Source: Bacteroidales bacterium (GTDB lineage: Bacteria; Bacteroidota; Bacteroidia; Bacteroidales; UBA932). From it: a DNA stretch of 64,000 nucleotides. Below are positions 55,284-61,875 of this stretch, piece after piece. Each line of letters starts with the position of its first letter. The stretch's first letter is position 1. The translations under genes and the position numbers were made by a program. The notes under the pieces are model-generated. The model was given only the letters and a program-made list of their open reading frames with translations. It searched no databases and was not told the DNA's origin. The stretch lies in the NCBI GenBank assembly GCA_024398105.1, contig JAKSJP010000012.1:1-64000 (forward strand), written 5' to 3'.

Positions 55284-55448
55284 CTAGAAATCATTGTAAT
55301 CAGAGTCGTTGTCGACGGAATAGGAACCTATTCCGAGAACACTTTGGCTTTGTTCGCCGCTGATCATCAGCGGTAGTTGATTGGATAAGATGATTGATTT
55401 GGTCGTCGGAGCGACATATTGCTCCAGACCCCTAGGGTAAACAGACAT
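55284..55448 (-). CDS. Small protein encoded upstream of the fimbrillin-like gene
   Basis: A 54-aa product (MSVYPRGLEQYVAPTTKSI start) that has no signal peptide and ends in an acidic DNDSDYNDF. Small genes of this sort, with a Y-x-x-P-x-T motif and acidic tail, commonly precede surface-lipoprotein genes in Bacteroidales. The ATG at 55448 is chosen because a minus-strand TACTTTTG box at 55482-55489 puts the transcript start between it and the longer alternative at 55499. Function unknown. Confidence 0.6.
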   Translation of the reverse strand: MSVYPRGLEQYVAPTTKSIILSNQLPLMISGEQSQSVLGIGSYSVDNDSDYNDF

Positions 55449-55583
55449 AGTGAAAGATGTTAAACAAAAGTTTTCAGCGCTCAAAAGTACTATGTTCAAT
55501 GAAAATGTGCAAGAAAAACGGCTTCTAAGTGCACAAAATAGGGCAGCCCCGAAAGAAACTGCCCTTCTTTTATGTGAAATTTG
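55449..55583 (-). promoter_or_regulatory. Upstream region of fimbrillin operon
   Basis: Contains TACTTTTG on the minus strand (55482-55489), a match to the -7 consensus, with a 27-base leader to the mini-gene start. Nothing else recognised. Confidence 0.5.
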
Positions 55584-55850
55584 CTATTTCTTAAGCCAGT
55601 GCTCCTTGAGCCAGGTCCGGACAGGAATGTCGTAGAGCTTGAGTGATGCCCATGCTACCATGATGGCAAGGAGAGCAGTCGTCAACGCTACGAATGCATG
55701 CGTGCCGACTGGGGAGTCGAGATGACGCTGAGCCCATGACATGTGCATGTAGAGGATAGGGTAGTGTGTGATGTATAGAGGGAAGGAAATCTCTCCCATG
55801 AACCTGCATATTTTTGAACTAATTTTATTATATTTGGATTGTAAACATAG
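55584..55850 (-). pseudogene. C-terminal fragment of an acyltransferase-3 gene
   Basis: Translates to KISSKICRFMGEISFPLYI and onwards to TWLKEHWLKK, closely matching the last ~85 residues of the intact acyltransferase encoded just upstream (MSSLCRFCGEISFPLYI, ending RKWLKKNWC). The homology stops near 55850, where an in-frame stop appears, so the N-terminal four fifths are missing. It is a remnant of a duplicated copy. An ATG at 55799 could still start a 71-aa peptide with two membrane segments, but it lacks the active-site half. Confidence 0.85.
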
Positions 55851-55907
55851 TTACTTTATCTGGCTAAAGATACATCTTTTCTCCCATAAGCCTATAGCCC
55901 CCGATAT

Positions 55908-55929
55908 GATTACGGGAGTAAAAGTATCG
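55908..55929 (+). repeat. 22-bp direct repeat, left copy
   Basis: GATTACGGGAGTAAAAGTATCG; 20 of 22 positions match the right copy at 58171-58192. The pair flanks the intact acyltransferase and AraC genes. Confidence 0.6.
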
Positions 55930-55982
55930 AGGACAAAAGAATCAACTCACCGAGTACCACTCAATGTACCCATGTAAAGGCC

Positions 55983-57122
55983 TCAGCACCAATTTTTCTT
56001 CAGCCATTTGCGTACAGGCTCATCATACAACCTCAGCGCAGCATAAGAAACAAAGAGGGCTATCATGAAGGTTCCGATGGCAACTATGACATGGATTGAT
56101 GTTGGAAGTTCAGGGTGGTTCTGTGCCCATGCATGCTGGATGAAGACAAATGGATAATGTGTGATGTAAAGTGGAAACGAAATCTCCCCACAGAATCGGC
56201 ATAGGCTCGACATTTTCTTTCCTGATATCCTGCTGCCTGCAGCAACCGATACTATCAAAGGCATGACCAGCAGAATCATCACGCTGTTGAAAAGTCCTTC
56301 TGCCATCATGTCATACCCACCAAGGAACGGCACATTGAACAATACGACGATAGCAAGGGAGCACCATAAGAATGCATTCTTTACGCTGACAGTCCATCCC
56401 ATCCTTGAAATGAGCAGACCAGCCAGGAATGGATAGGCAAGCCTCGTGAAACCCAGGTATACTCCCTGTCCCGTGAGAGACCATCCTCCGAGAATGGCAT
56501 TCGGAGTCTCATAGCCATCCAGCATTCCGAAAATATTCATGTCCATGGCAACGTCAAGGGTGAGAAAAGCTGCCATGATCATAAGTATGGCGATTGCGAT
56601 CTTCGGAAGTTTTCTAAGAATGAATGCGTATATGATATTTGCGAGGTATTCGTACATCAGAGTCCATGTCGGACCGTTCAGAGCCGAGACCTCTCCCGTT
56701 CCGCGGATATCCATGCACGGCAGCAACGGCAGCATCAGCATGTTGATCAGCATCACTATGAGCAGCTGTCCGGCGCCCGTGTCCTTGACAAGAGGAAAAT
56801 CAGCACAGTCCTGGAAGTAGAAGCATATGACTCCGATGAGGACACCGAAAATGACCATGGGATGAAGTCTGGTCAGCCTGCGCTTGAAGAAGGACCAGGT
56901 GCTCATCCTGTCCCATCGGTCGTCGTACGCATATCCGATTACGAAACCGGAAAGGGCGAAGAAGAAATCTACGGCAAGATACCCATGGTTGACCATGGCA
57001 TCAGCATAGCTTGTCATATATACCTCACATAGATGATATGCCACGACCATGAGAGCAGCCACGCCTCTCAGACCGTCCAATATCTCATATCTTGGCTTTG
57101 ATTCAATATAAGAACTCATCAT
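55983..57122 (-). CDS. Acyltransferase family 3 membrane protein
   Basis: A 379-aa integral membrane O-acyltransferase of the OafA/NodX type, transferring acetyl or similar groups to surface sugars. The N-terminal YEILDGLRGVAALMVVAYHL carries the family's RGVAAL...H motif, followed by AVDFFFALSGFVIGYAYDDR and FFKRRLTRLHPM, and about ten hydrophobic segments. The tail SFPLYITHYPFVFIQHAW is also typical. An adjacent fragment (55584-55850) derives from a related copy. Divergent from the AraC-type regulator. Acceptor unknown. Confidence 0.9.
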   Translation of the reverse strand: MMSSYIESKPRYEILDGLRGVAALMVVAYHLCEVYMTSYADAMVNHGYLAVDFFFALSGFVIGYAYDDRWDRMSTWSFFKRRLTRLHPMVIFGVLIGVICFYFQDCADFPLVKDTGAGQLLIVMLINMLMLPLLPCMDIRGTGEVSALNGPTWTLMYEYLANIIYAFILRKLPKIAIAILMIMAAFLTLDVAMDMNIFGMLDGYETPNAILGGWSLTGQGVYLGFTRLAYPFLAGLLISRMGWTVSVKNAFLWCSLAIVVLFNVPFLGGYDMMAEGLFNSVMILLVMPLIVSVAAGSRISGKKMSSLCRFCGEISFPLYITHYPFVFIQHAWAQNHPELPTSIHVIVAIGTFMIALFVSYAALRLYDEPVRKWLKKNWC

Positions 57123-57190
57123 TGCTTCCGTCTTTTCGTGATATGCAAAAGTAATTGTTCCGGCACGATAGCTATTGATGAATATTGAAT

Positions 57191-57198
57191 TATATTTG
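57191..57198 (+). promoter_or_regulatory. -7 box of AraC-type regulator gene
   Basis: TATATTTG; it lies inside the longest possible reading frame, so the start must be the ATG at 57214, 16 bases downstream. Confidence 0.65.
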
Positions 57199-57213
57199 TC
57201 TAAAATTCACGTT

Positions 57214-58074
57214 ATGAAAAATGTCGTCTGCTACGAACATGTGGTGATCCCGGATGGATGTTCCTTTCTTGCGCGCTATGACCAGGAAGCCACGATTGAG
57301 ACTTTGGAACTTCACGTCCATCCGGAATTCGAGTTTCAGTTCACCTTCAGTGGATATGGGATCAGGACAATCGGGGACATCAGCGAACCTTTCAAGGAGA
57401 TGGAAGTCCTTCTCATACCTGGAGGCATACCTCACAACTGGGTCTATAAGAATCCGAAAGTCGTAAGGATCCAGGAGTACAGTGTGCAGTTCCCTATCGA
57501 AATCGTGACTACCGTCCTGACCGCCTTCCCTGAAATGAAAGGTGTCGTATCTTTCTTCAGCGGACTTGATCACGCTGTTGAGATAAGAGGAGAGGAAGCG
57601 GCTCGTATATCATCGTTAATGATCTGCATGATTTCAATGGATCCTGAGGATAGGCTCCTCTCGTTGCTGCAGATGCTTGTCACCGCTTATAAATGCTTGG
57701 ATAAACGCAACATTTCTCATGACCTTGTCATTCAGGACGAGACTTCTTCCTTTAACAAGATACATAAAGTCCTCGGATATATGGAAGATCACTTGTCGGA
57801 GTCATTGAGCCTTGAGAAGGTCGCCGGTGTTTTCTGTATGAGCAAGACAGCTTTCTGCAACTTTTTCAAGCGCAAGGCTGGCAAGACTTTCATCTTTGCT
57901 CTCAACGAGATGAGAATAAACAGATCATGCATGATGCTGACGGGAAATCCGGAAATGTCAATCGCACAGATTGCCTATTCGGTCGGCTACTGTTCTCCTG
58001 CGCATTTCAGCAGAATCTTCAAGCACTTCAGAGGCACTTCTCCCAGCGACTACCGAGTCAGACTGCGGAGGTGA
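57214..58074 (+). CDS. AraC family transcriptional regulator
   Basis: A 286-aa regulator. N-terminal cupin (LELHVHPEFEFQFTFSGYGIRTIGD with HVHPEFE, and EVLLIPGGIPHNW) and C-terminal double helix-turn-helix (YMEDHLSESLSLEKVAGVFCMSKTAFCNFFKRKAGKTF; IAQIAYSVGYCSPAHFSRIFKHFRGTSPSDYR). The start is fixed by the promoter box at 57191-57198; the in-frame ATG at 57175 lies before it. Transcribed divergently from the acyltransferase gene, its most likely target. Confidence 0.9.
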   Translation: MKNVVCYEHVVIPDGCSFLARYDQEATIETLELHVHPEFEFQFTFSGYGIRTIGDISEPFKEMEVLLIPGGIPHNWVYKNPKVVRIQEYSVQFPIEIVTTVLTAFPEMKGVVSFFSGLDHAVEIRGEEAARISSLMICMISMDPEDRLLSLLQMLVTAYKCLDKRNISHDLVIQDETSSFNKIHKVLGYMEDHLSESLSLEKVAGVFCMSKTAFCNFFKRKAGKTFIFALNEMRINRSCMMLTGNPEMSIAQIAYSVGYCSPAHFSRIFKHFRGTSPSDYRVRLRR

Positions 58075-58170
58075 TCAGGATTCTGAATCTCTATGAATCA
58101 ACCATGGTCTTTTACAACCATATCATTGGGCTATTTCGGTGATTCAAAAAAATAGTTTGTTGGCGGAAAA

Positions 58171-58192
58171 GATTATGGGAGTAAAAGCATCG
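58171..58192 (+). repeat. 22-bp direct repeat, right copy
   Basis: GATTATGGGAGTAAAAGCATCG; partner of 55908-55929. Confidence 0.6.
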
Positions 58193-58231
58193 CATTCAAA
58201 TGAGATAATCTTAGGAGTTGATTTTACGAGG

Positions 58232-58810
58232 TTAACACGTTGGCTTGCTTCGTCGCCTATTCTTGACAACACTGACAATCAACCAGATAAGTGCTACTGA
58301 AAGAACAACTGGTGTGCCATAGACAAACAGAAATCCGATCCCGAAAATCAAATAAATCGTTATCATATCCTCCTTGTTACCCTCTGTTGAGAAAGACCCG
58401 ATATGATTCCCAGGAGACAATGCCGATGTTTGATCGTCAAAATAAATGGTCAGTCCACCAGATGGCGAGAACACAACAGAGTCGGCCAGTTCAAGCGGCA
58501 GTGATTTGTAGACTATATTGTCATCATTCAGTCTGTCCACATGTAGATAGATATGGGTGTTATCTGTAGAATAGGTACCCCATACGATGTCATTGAAATG
58601 ACCTACAAACTCCGTTGAATTGAATTGGCATGCGAATTTTCCTTCTTCGCCAAAACTGAGAGTAATCCGCTCACATGTTATGTAATTACCACTAAAGGAC
58701 TTTTGAAGTCTCGGATCTTCAGATCTGCCAATCCTCTCCGACCTCGTGCAGGAAACAAGAACAGAAAGAATGAATGCAAGCGGCAATATCAGTCTTCTCA
58801 ATTTGATCAT
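58232..58810 (-). CDS. Hypothetical lipoprotein with C-terminal membrane helix
   Basis: A 192-aa protein with a lipoprotein signal (ILPLAFILSVLVSCTRS, lipobox LVSC) and a beta-rich domain (GNYITCERITLSFGEEGKFACQF, WGTYSTDNTHIYLHVDRL). Near the C terminus is a long hydrophobic segment (MITIYLIFGIGFLFVYGTP, then VLSVALIWLIVSVV) before a basic tail. A lipoprotein that is also membrane-spanning is unusual. A TATTTTTG box on the minus strand at 58841-58848 may be its promoter. No family recognised. Confidence 0.75.
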   Translation of the reverse strand: MIKLRRLILPLAFILSVLVSCTRSERIGRSEDPRLQKSFSGNYITCERITLSFGEEGKFACQFNSTEFVGHFNDIVWGTYSTDNTHIYLHVDRLNDDNIVYKSLPLELADSVVFSPSGGLTIYFDDQTSALSPGNHIGSFSTEGNKEDMITIYLIFGIGFLFVYGTPVVLSVALIWLIVSVVKNRRRSKPTC

Positions 58811-58960
58811 ATAAATACAAGCCTAAACTGATTGTTTATGCAAAAATAGCAAACATCTCCCGTATGTTTATTCACAGACGGAAAAACATACCGCCAAAAC
58901 AGATTGAGTTCCAGGTATGAACTCTGTCAGAAGCCCTGTTTGGTTTCGTGGATAGAAGTT

Positions 58961-59118
58961 GCGGGCGATTGGCGGAGAGTAGCGACGATGGCCGCATCAG
59001 CGGCCCGCCCGACGCCGGTCTGCTGAGCAGACATAAGGCCAAAGGGCGCGGGGTATAATAGGGGCAGAGCCCCTAGGCATATAGGTGCGGGCTGCGAGCG
59101 AAGCGAAGCATATCGCCC
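58961..59118. other. Structured intergenic element with nested hairpins
   Basis: The 374-bp gap 58811-59184 holds a compact element with several perfect inverted repeats: GGCCGC-ATCA-GCGGCC (58990-59005), GTCTGCT-G-AGCAGAC (59018-59032), GGGGC-AGA-GCCCC (59061-59073), and outer arms GGGCGAT (58963-58969) and ATCGCCC (59112-59118) that could close the whole into a multibranch fold. An open frame on the minus strand (58927-59139) covers it but looks like a by-product. It may be a dispersed repeat or a structured RNA; I cannot tell which. Confidence 0.55.
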
Positions 59119-59120
59119 GT

Positions 59121-59159
59121 ACAGAAAAAGCCCAGCCATTTCGGCTGAGCTTTTTCTGT
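59121..59159 (-). terminator. Terminator of the toxin-antitoxin operon
   Basis: ACAGAAAAAGCCCAGCC (59121-59137), loop ATTTC, GGCTGAGCTTTTTCTGT (59143-59159): a 17-bp stem with one mismatch, 25 bases after the antitoxin stop, with A/T-rich base for termination in either direction. Confidence 0.8.
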
Positions 59160-59184
59160 GCGTGATCGTTGACAGATTTCGATC

Positions 59185-59592
59185 CTACTTGGAAGACTTG
59201 ACTGATTTTGACGAACTGCCATAAGCAGGCGTATCAACATCCGAAAGATAACCGCTGACATTGTGCGGTTGCAACGCGTATGTCATGGGTTTAACTATTT
59301 CAAAGCGGAGTCCAAGAGCTTCGATGATTCTCAAAAATGTACTGGCTCCCGGTTCAATTTGTCCTTTCTCGATTCGGGAGATATATGATTTGTTTGCGCC
59401 TATTTTTTCAGCAAGTTCTGCCTGAGTCATGGATTCCTGCCTTCTGGACTCTAGAATCAGTTGCCCTACACAATAGTTGTACGCTTCTTTTCTAAATTCA
59501 CTCCTCGATTCAGTACCAACGGCACCGAACCTTTCGTTCATCATCACATCGATATCGATAATATTACTTTCCCTTCTCTGCATAATACTCAA
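59185..59592 (-). CDS. XRE-family antitoxin (HigA-like)
   Basis: A 135-aa protein whose central helix-turn-helix (SMTQAELAEKIGANKSYISRIEKGQIEPGASTFLRIIEALG) is a clear XRE domain. It is encoded after a RelE/HigB-like toxin and overlaps it by 29 bases, the typical HigBA order (toxin first). Such antitoxins bind the toxin and repress the operon. Confidence 0.9.
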   Translation of the reverse strand: MSIMQRRESNIIDIDVMMNERFGAVGTESRSEFRKEAYNYCVGQLILESRRQESMTQAELAEKIGANKSYISRIEKGQIEPGASTFLRIIEALGLRFEIVKPMTYALQPHNVSGYLSDVDTPAYGSSSKSVKSSK

Positions 59593-59896
59593 TCTTTAAC
59601 TTTTTAGCCTGTTCTATCTCTTTTCTGGGCGTCTTTTGCGATTTCTTCTGGAAGCCATTGAAAAGTAGAACTATATTACCTTCATCAAAAATAAAAAAGA
59701 CCCTGAAAATATTACCACTGTGCTCTGCACGAAGTTCGTAAATACCATCCTCAACATGTTTGACAAACTTGGTGCTCAGCCTTTCCTGCATCTTCAGCAT
59801 ATCAATAACATAGAACACCTTTCTCGCCTCAGCTACACTGATGGAAGTGATGAAATCAGTAAAATAGCTCTTGTATGCACGAATCTTCCTCTCCAT
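59564..59896 (-). CDS. RelE/HigB-family toxin
   Basis: A 110-aa protein of the RelE/ParE superfamily (phage Gp49/HigB-like). Conserved features are FVKHVEDGIYELRAEHSGNIFRVFFIFDEGNIVLLFNGFQKKSQKTPRKEIEQAKKLKIEYYA, seen in order: IYELR, RVFF, LLFNGFQKKSQKTP and the basic C terminus. Members are ribosome-dependent mRNA endonucleases. Upstream, TATCTTTG at 59901-59908 (minus strand) lies almost against the ATG, so the transcript is nearly leaderless. Confidence 0.9.
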   Translation of the reverse strand: MERKIRAYKSYFTDFITSISVAEARKVFYVIDMLKMQERLSTKFVKHVEDGIYELRAEHSGNIFRVFFIFDEGNIVLLFNGFQKKSQKTPRKEIEQAKKLKIEYYAEKGK

Positions 59897-59900
59897 AGTG

Positions 59901-59931
59901 CAAAGATAGGCAAAGTTTCATCATCTTACAA
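59901..59931 (-). promoter_or_regulatory. Promoter of toxin-antitoxin operon
   Basis: On the minus strand, TTG (59929-59931) and TATCTTTG (59901-59908) with 20 bases between. The box ends 4 bases before the toxin start codon. Confidence 0.65.
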
Positions 59932-60188
59932 CTGATGACGCAATATGTTTAATGAAAGTGTAATAGTAAACATTTGTACTCGTACAGACTCTGGTCGAGC
60001 TCTTTTGAATTGGTATAATCTGGAGAAAGAGCAAAAAAACAGATGACCATCAAAATCTCCCTCTTTTACGGTATAGAACTCTCTTGGAATCAATAATAAG
60101 CATAATAGCCGAGGGCTTGCGCCGCAAGCCGATCGAGGCTCTTCGCCTTAGCACAAAACGAGCCGGGCACAAATGTGGAATTTCCTCT

Positions 60189-60522
60189 CGAAAGTGAGCC
60201 ACCTGTCCAATCGAAACTGAGCCACTTGTCCTACGGAAAGTGAGCCACTCGTCCAGGACATGGAAAAATTAAGTGGAAATAAGCACCAGAATATACGTCT
60301 GACGCATCACATAGACTAATGCCAAATCAAGCCTATACAGGCCTGTATGGCAGCGAAAAAGAAGAACCGATCACTGACCCACAGTGACCGGTTCTTTCAT
60401 TTATAACTCGGCATTAAAAACGCCTTTTTTTGCTGTTTTATTTCTTCATCTCCGCAGTCCTTTTGCTCATTTCGCCGCAGTCCCAAACACCGTTTTCCAA
60501 CGACTGTCAAAGTGGCTCAATT
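60189..60522. mobile_element. IS21-like element relic (terminal repeats, no transposase)
   Basis: Three direct repeats with an exact 23-bp period lie at 60189-60208, 60212-60231 and 60235-60254; the core is GAAAGTGAGCCAC followed by (C/T)(T/C)GTCC. An inverted copy of the core (GTGGCTCA, 60512-60519, within GTCAAAGTGGCTCAATTT) marks the other end. Multiple such end repeats in this form are typical of IS21-family elements, whose transposase genes lie between them. Here only about 250 bp remain between the ends, containing a hairpin (60362-60397) and no gene. The surrounding 59.9-60.7 kb gap holds no other gene that I can support. Confidence 0.55.
60362..60397 (+). terminator. Hairpin inside IS-like relic
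   Basis: AAGAACCGATCACTG (60362-60376) pairs, with one mismatch, with CAGTGACCGGTTCTT (60382-60396), followed by a few T. Confidence 0.7.
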
Positions 60523-60633
60523 TGCATTGGATTTTCCACCTGTATATATTCCATTTTTTCCACCTCGTATTTCATTATACGAATTGAAAAGTAAAGAAAA
60601 TGGACTCCCTATTTGACATAATGTAAAGCATAC

Positions 60634-60663
60634 TTGTCATAATGAAAATTATACTTATCTTTG
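60634..60663 (+). promoter_or_regulatory. Promoter of membrane protein/XRE pair
   Basis: TTG at 60634-60636 and TATCTTTG at 60656-60663, 19 bases apart. It leaves the GTG at 60668 too close, so the ATG at 60689 is the likely start. Confidence 0.7.
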
Positions 60664-60688
60664 TGCTGTGAATATAAATATCTATGCT

Positions 60689-61156
60689 ATGAACAAAAAT
60701 TACTTGCTTCCTCACAAATTCAAGAAGATCGGCATTTGGTCGTTCTTTCCTTTTTTTGCATTATGCTTTTGGCTACTATTCTTTGGTGAGTTAGACTGCA
60801 ATATCTTGAAATGGCCAGCTGTCGCCATATGCACTGATAGCCTAAATGCTACACAATGGTTTACGGTTGTAACAAATGACCCAATCAATGAATTTGCGAT
60901 GTTCGGCCTGCTCATCTCCCTATGCTTCACTGCCTTGTCTAAGGAAAAGGATGAGGATGAGATGACTGGTTTGATTCGCATGCAGTCTTTTGTTTGGAGT
61001 TTCTGGGTAACTGCCGCTGTGCTTGCATTTGGCATAATCTTTATCTACGATATTGCTTTCATGTTATTCTCATTTGCGGCAGTATATGTAGTATTCTTAC
61101 TCTACATTGTCAAATTCAATCTGGCTATGCGCTCTATCAGGAGGGAAGGGAAATGA
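60689..61156 (+). CDS. Hypothetical four-helix membrane protein
   Basis: A 155-aa protein with about four hydrophobic segments (GIWSFFPFFALCFWLLFF; EFAMFGLLISLCFTAL; MQSFVWSFWVTAAVLAFGIIFIYDI; and FMLFSFAAVYVVFLLYIV). Its stop overlaps the start of a small XRE regulator (ATGA at 61153-61156). Membrane protein plus tiny XRE regulator is a recurrent pair in many bacteria. No known family fits. The surrounding DNA is AT-rich and flanked by mobile-element remains, suggesting horizontal transfer. Confidence 0.7.
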   Translation: MNKNYLLPHKFKKIGIWSFFPFFALCFWLLFFGELDCNILKWPAVAICTDSLNATQWFTVVTNDPINEFAMFGLLISLCFTALSKEKDEDEMTGLIRMQSFVWSFWVTAAVLAFGIIFIYDIAFMLFSFAAVYVVFLLYIVKFNLAMRSIRREGK

Positions 61157-61353
61157 AGAACATAATTCGCGTTGAGCGTGCGATCCTTGATATTACACAA
61201 CAGGAACTTGCTGTGTCCGTCGGCGTTAGCAGGCAGACGATAAATTCCATAGAGTCTGGAAAATATGTTCCATCTACCATTCTGGCACTCAAGATTGCCA
61301 GGTATTTCAATAAGCCGGTGGAACATATATTCTCTCTCGAAGATTCGGATTAA
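61153..61353 (+). CDS. Small XRE-family helix-turn-helix regulator
   Basis: A 66-aa protein that is nearly all DNA-binding domain: RVERAILDITQQELAVSVGVSRQTINSIESGKYVPSTILALKIARYF then NKPVEHIFSLED. The start at 61153 gives the standard form (MKNIIRVERA), overlapping the previous stop by 4 bases. It probably controls the membrane protein gene. Followed by a strong terminator. Confidence 0.92.
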   Translation: MKNIIRVERAILDITQQELAVSVGVSRQTINSIESGKYVPSTILALKIARYFNKPVEHIFSLEDSD

Positions 61354-61377
61354 CTTAAGATAACGGAGTTGAATTCT

Positions 61378-61411
61378 ACGCCCAAGTTTATCGCTTGGGC
61401 GTTTTTTTTTG
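61378..61411 (+). terminator. Intrinsic terminator after XRE gene
   Basis: ACGCCCAAG (61378-61386), loop, CTTGGGCGT (61394-61402), then eight or nine T. Confidence 0.92.
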
Positions 61412-61458
61412 AGCATGGTGCCTGCTTGATACTACCATTGTTGAATTATGGAAAATAG

Positions 61459-61488
61459 TTGCGTAGCTAAAAAAAATAGCTATATTTG
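61459..61488 (+). promoter_or_regulatory. Promoter and candidate BlaI operator, module 1
   Basis: TTG at 61459-61461 and TATATTTG at 61481-61488 with 19 bases between. Inside this spacer lies an inverted repeat TAGCTA-N7-TAGCTA (61464-61482), positioned to block RNA polymerase. Confidence 0.68.
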
Positions 61489-61509
61489 CGGAAACAAGAA
61501 TTCAAGAGT

Positions 61510-61875
61510 ATGAAAAAGCTGACAAAGAAAGAGGAAGTGATCATGAATCTCTTCTGGGAGAAAGGACCGCTTTTCGTGAGAGAGCTTCGCGAACTATATG
61601 CAGATCCCAAACCTCATTTTTCCACATTGTCCACGCAGGTCAGGACCCTGCAGGACGAGGGCTTCATCGACCATAAGGCATATGGACCTACATATCAGTA
61701 TTTCGCCAAGGTGTCTCGGGAGGAGTATACCCAGCGTTCATTGATCGGACTCATCGACAAGTATTTCAACAATTCCTATCTCAATGCCGTCTCTGCACTC
61801 GTAAAGGAAGAGAAGATTTCGGTGGATCAGCTGAAAGATCTTATCGAACTCATTGAAAAAGGAGAACAGAAATGA
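61510..61875 (+). CDS. BlaI/MecI-type repressor (module 1)
   Basis: A 121-aa winged-helix repressor of the BlaI/MecI/CopY family. MKKLTKKEEVIMNLFWEKGPLFVRELRELY and PHFSTLSTQVRTLQDEGFIDHKAYG form the helix-turn-helix and recognition helix; the C terminus is the dimerisation helix. The ATG at 61510 is used because a longer frame begins inside the -7 box. Its stop overlaps the M56 gene start (ATGA). Confidence 0.94.
   Translation: MKKLTKKEEVIMNLFWEKGPLFVRELRELYADPKPHFSTLSTQVRTLQDEGFIDHKAYGPTYQYFAKVSREEYTQRSLIGLIDKYFNNSYLNAVSALVKEEKISVDQLKDLIELIEKGEQK

Noticed and set aside
58927-59139. 70-codon minus-strand frame over the structured element
   Set aside because: It lies across perfect hairpins and has no start context; the DNA or RNA structure is the better explanation.
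60189-60254. Possible CRISPR repeat-spacer
   Set aside because: The 3-base gaps between copies are too short for spacers; the layout fits insertion-sequence ends.
60384-60587. 67-codon frame inside the IS-like relic
   Set aside because: It begins in a terminator-like hairpin and has no recognisable feature beyond chance hydrophobicity.
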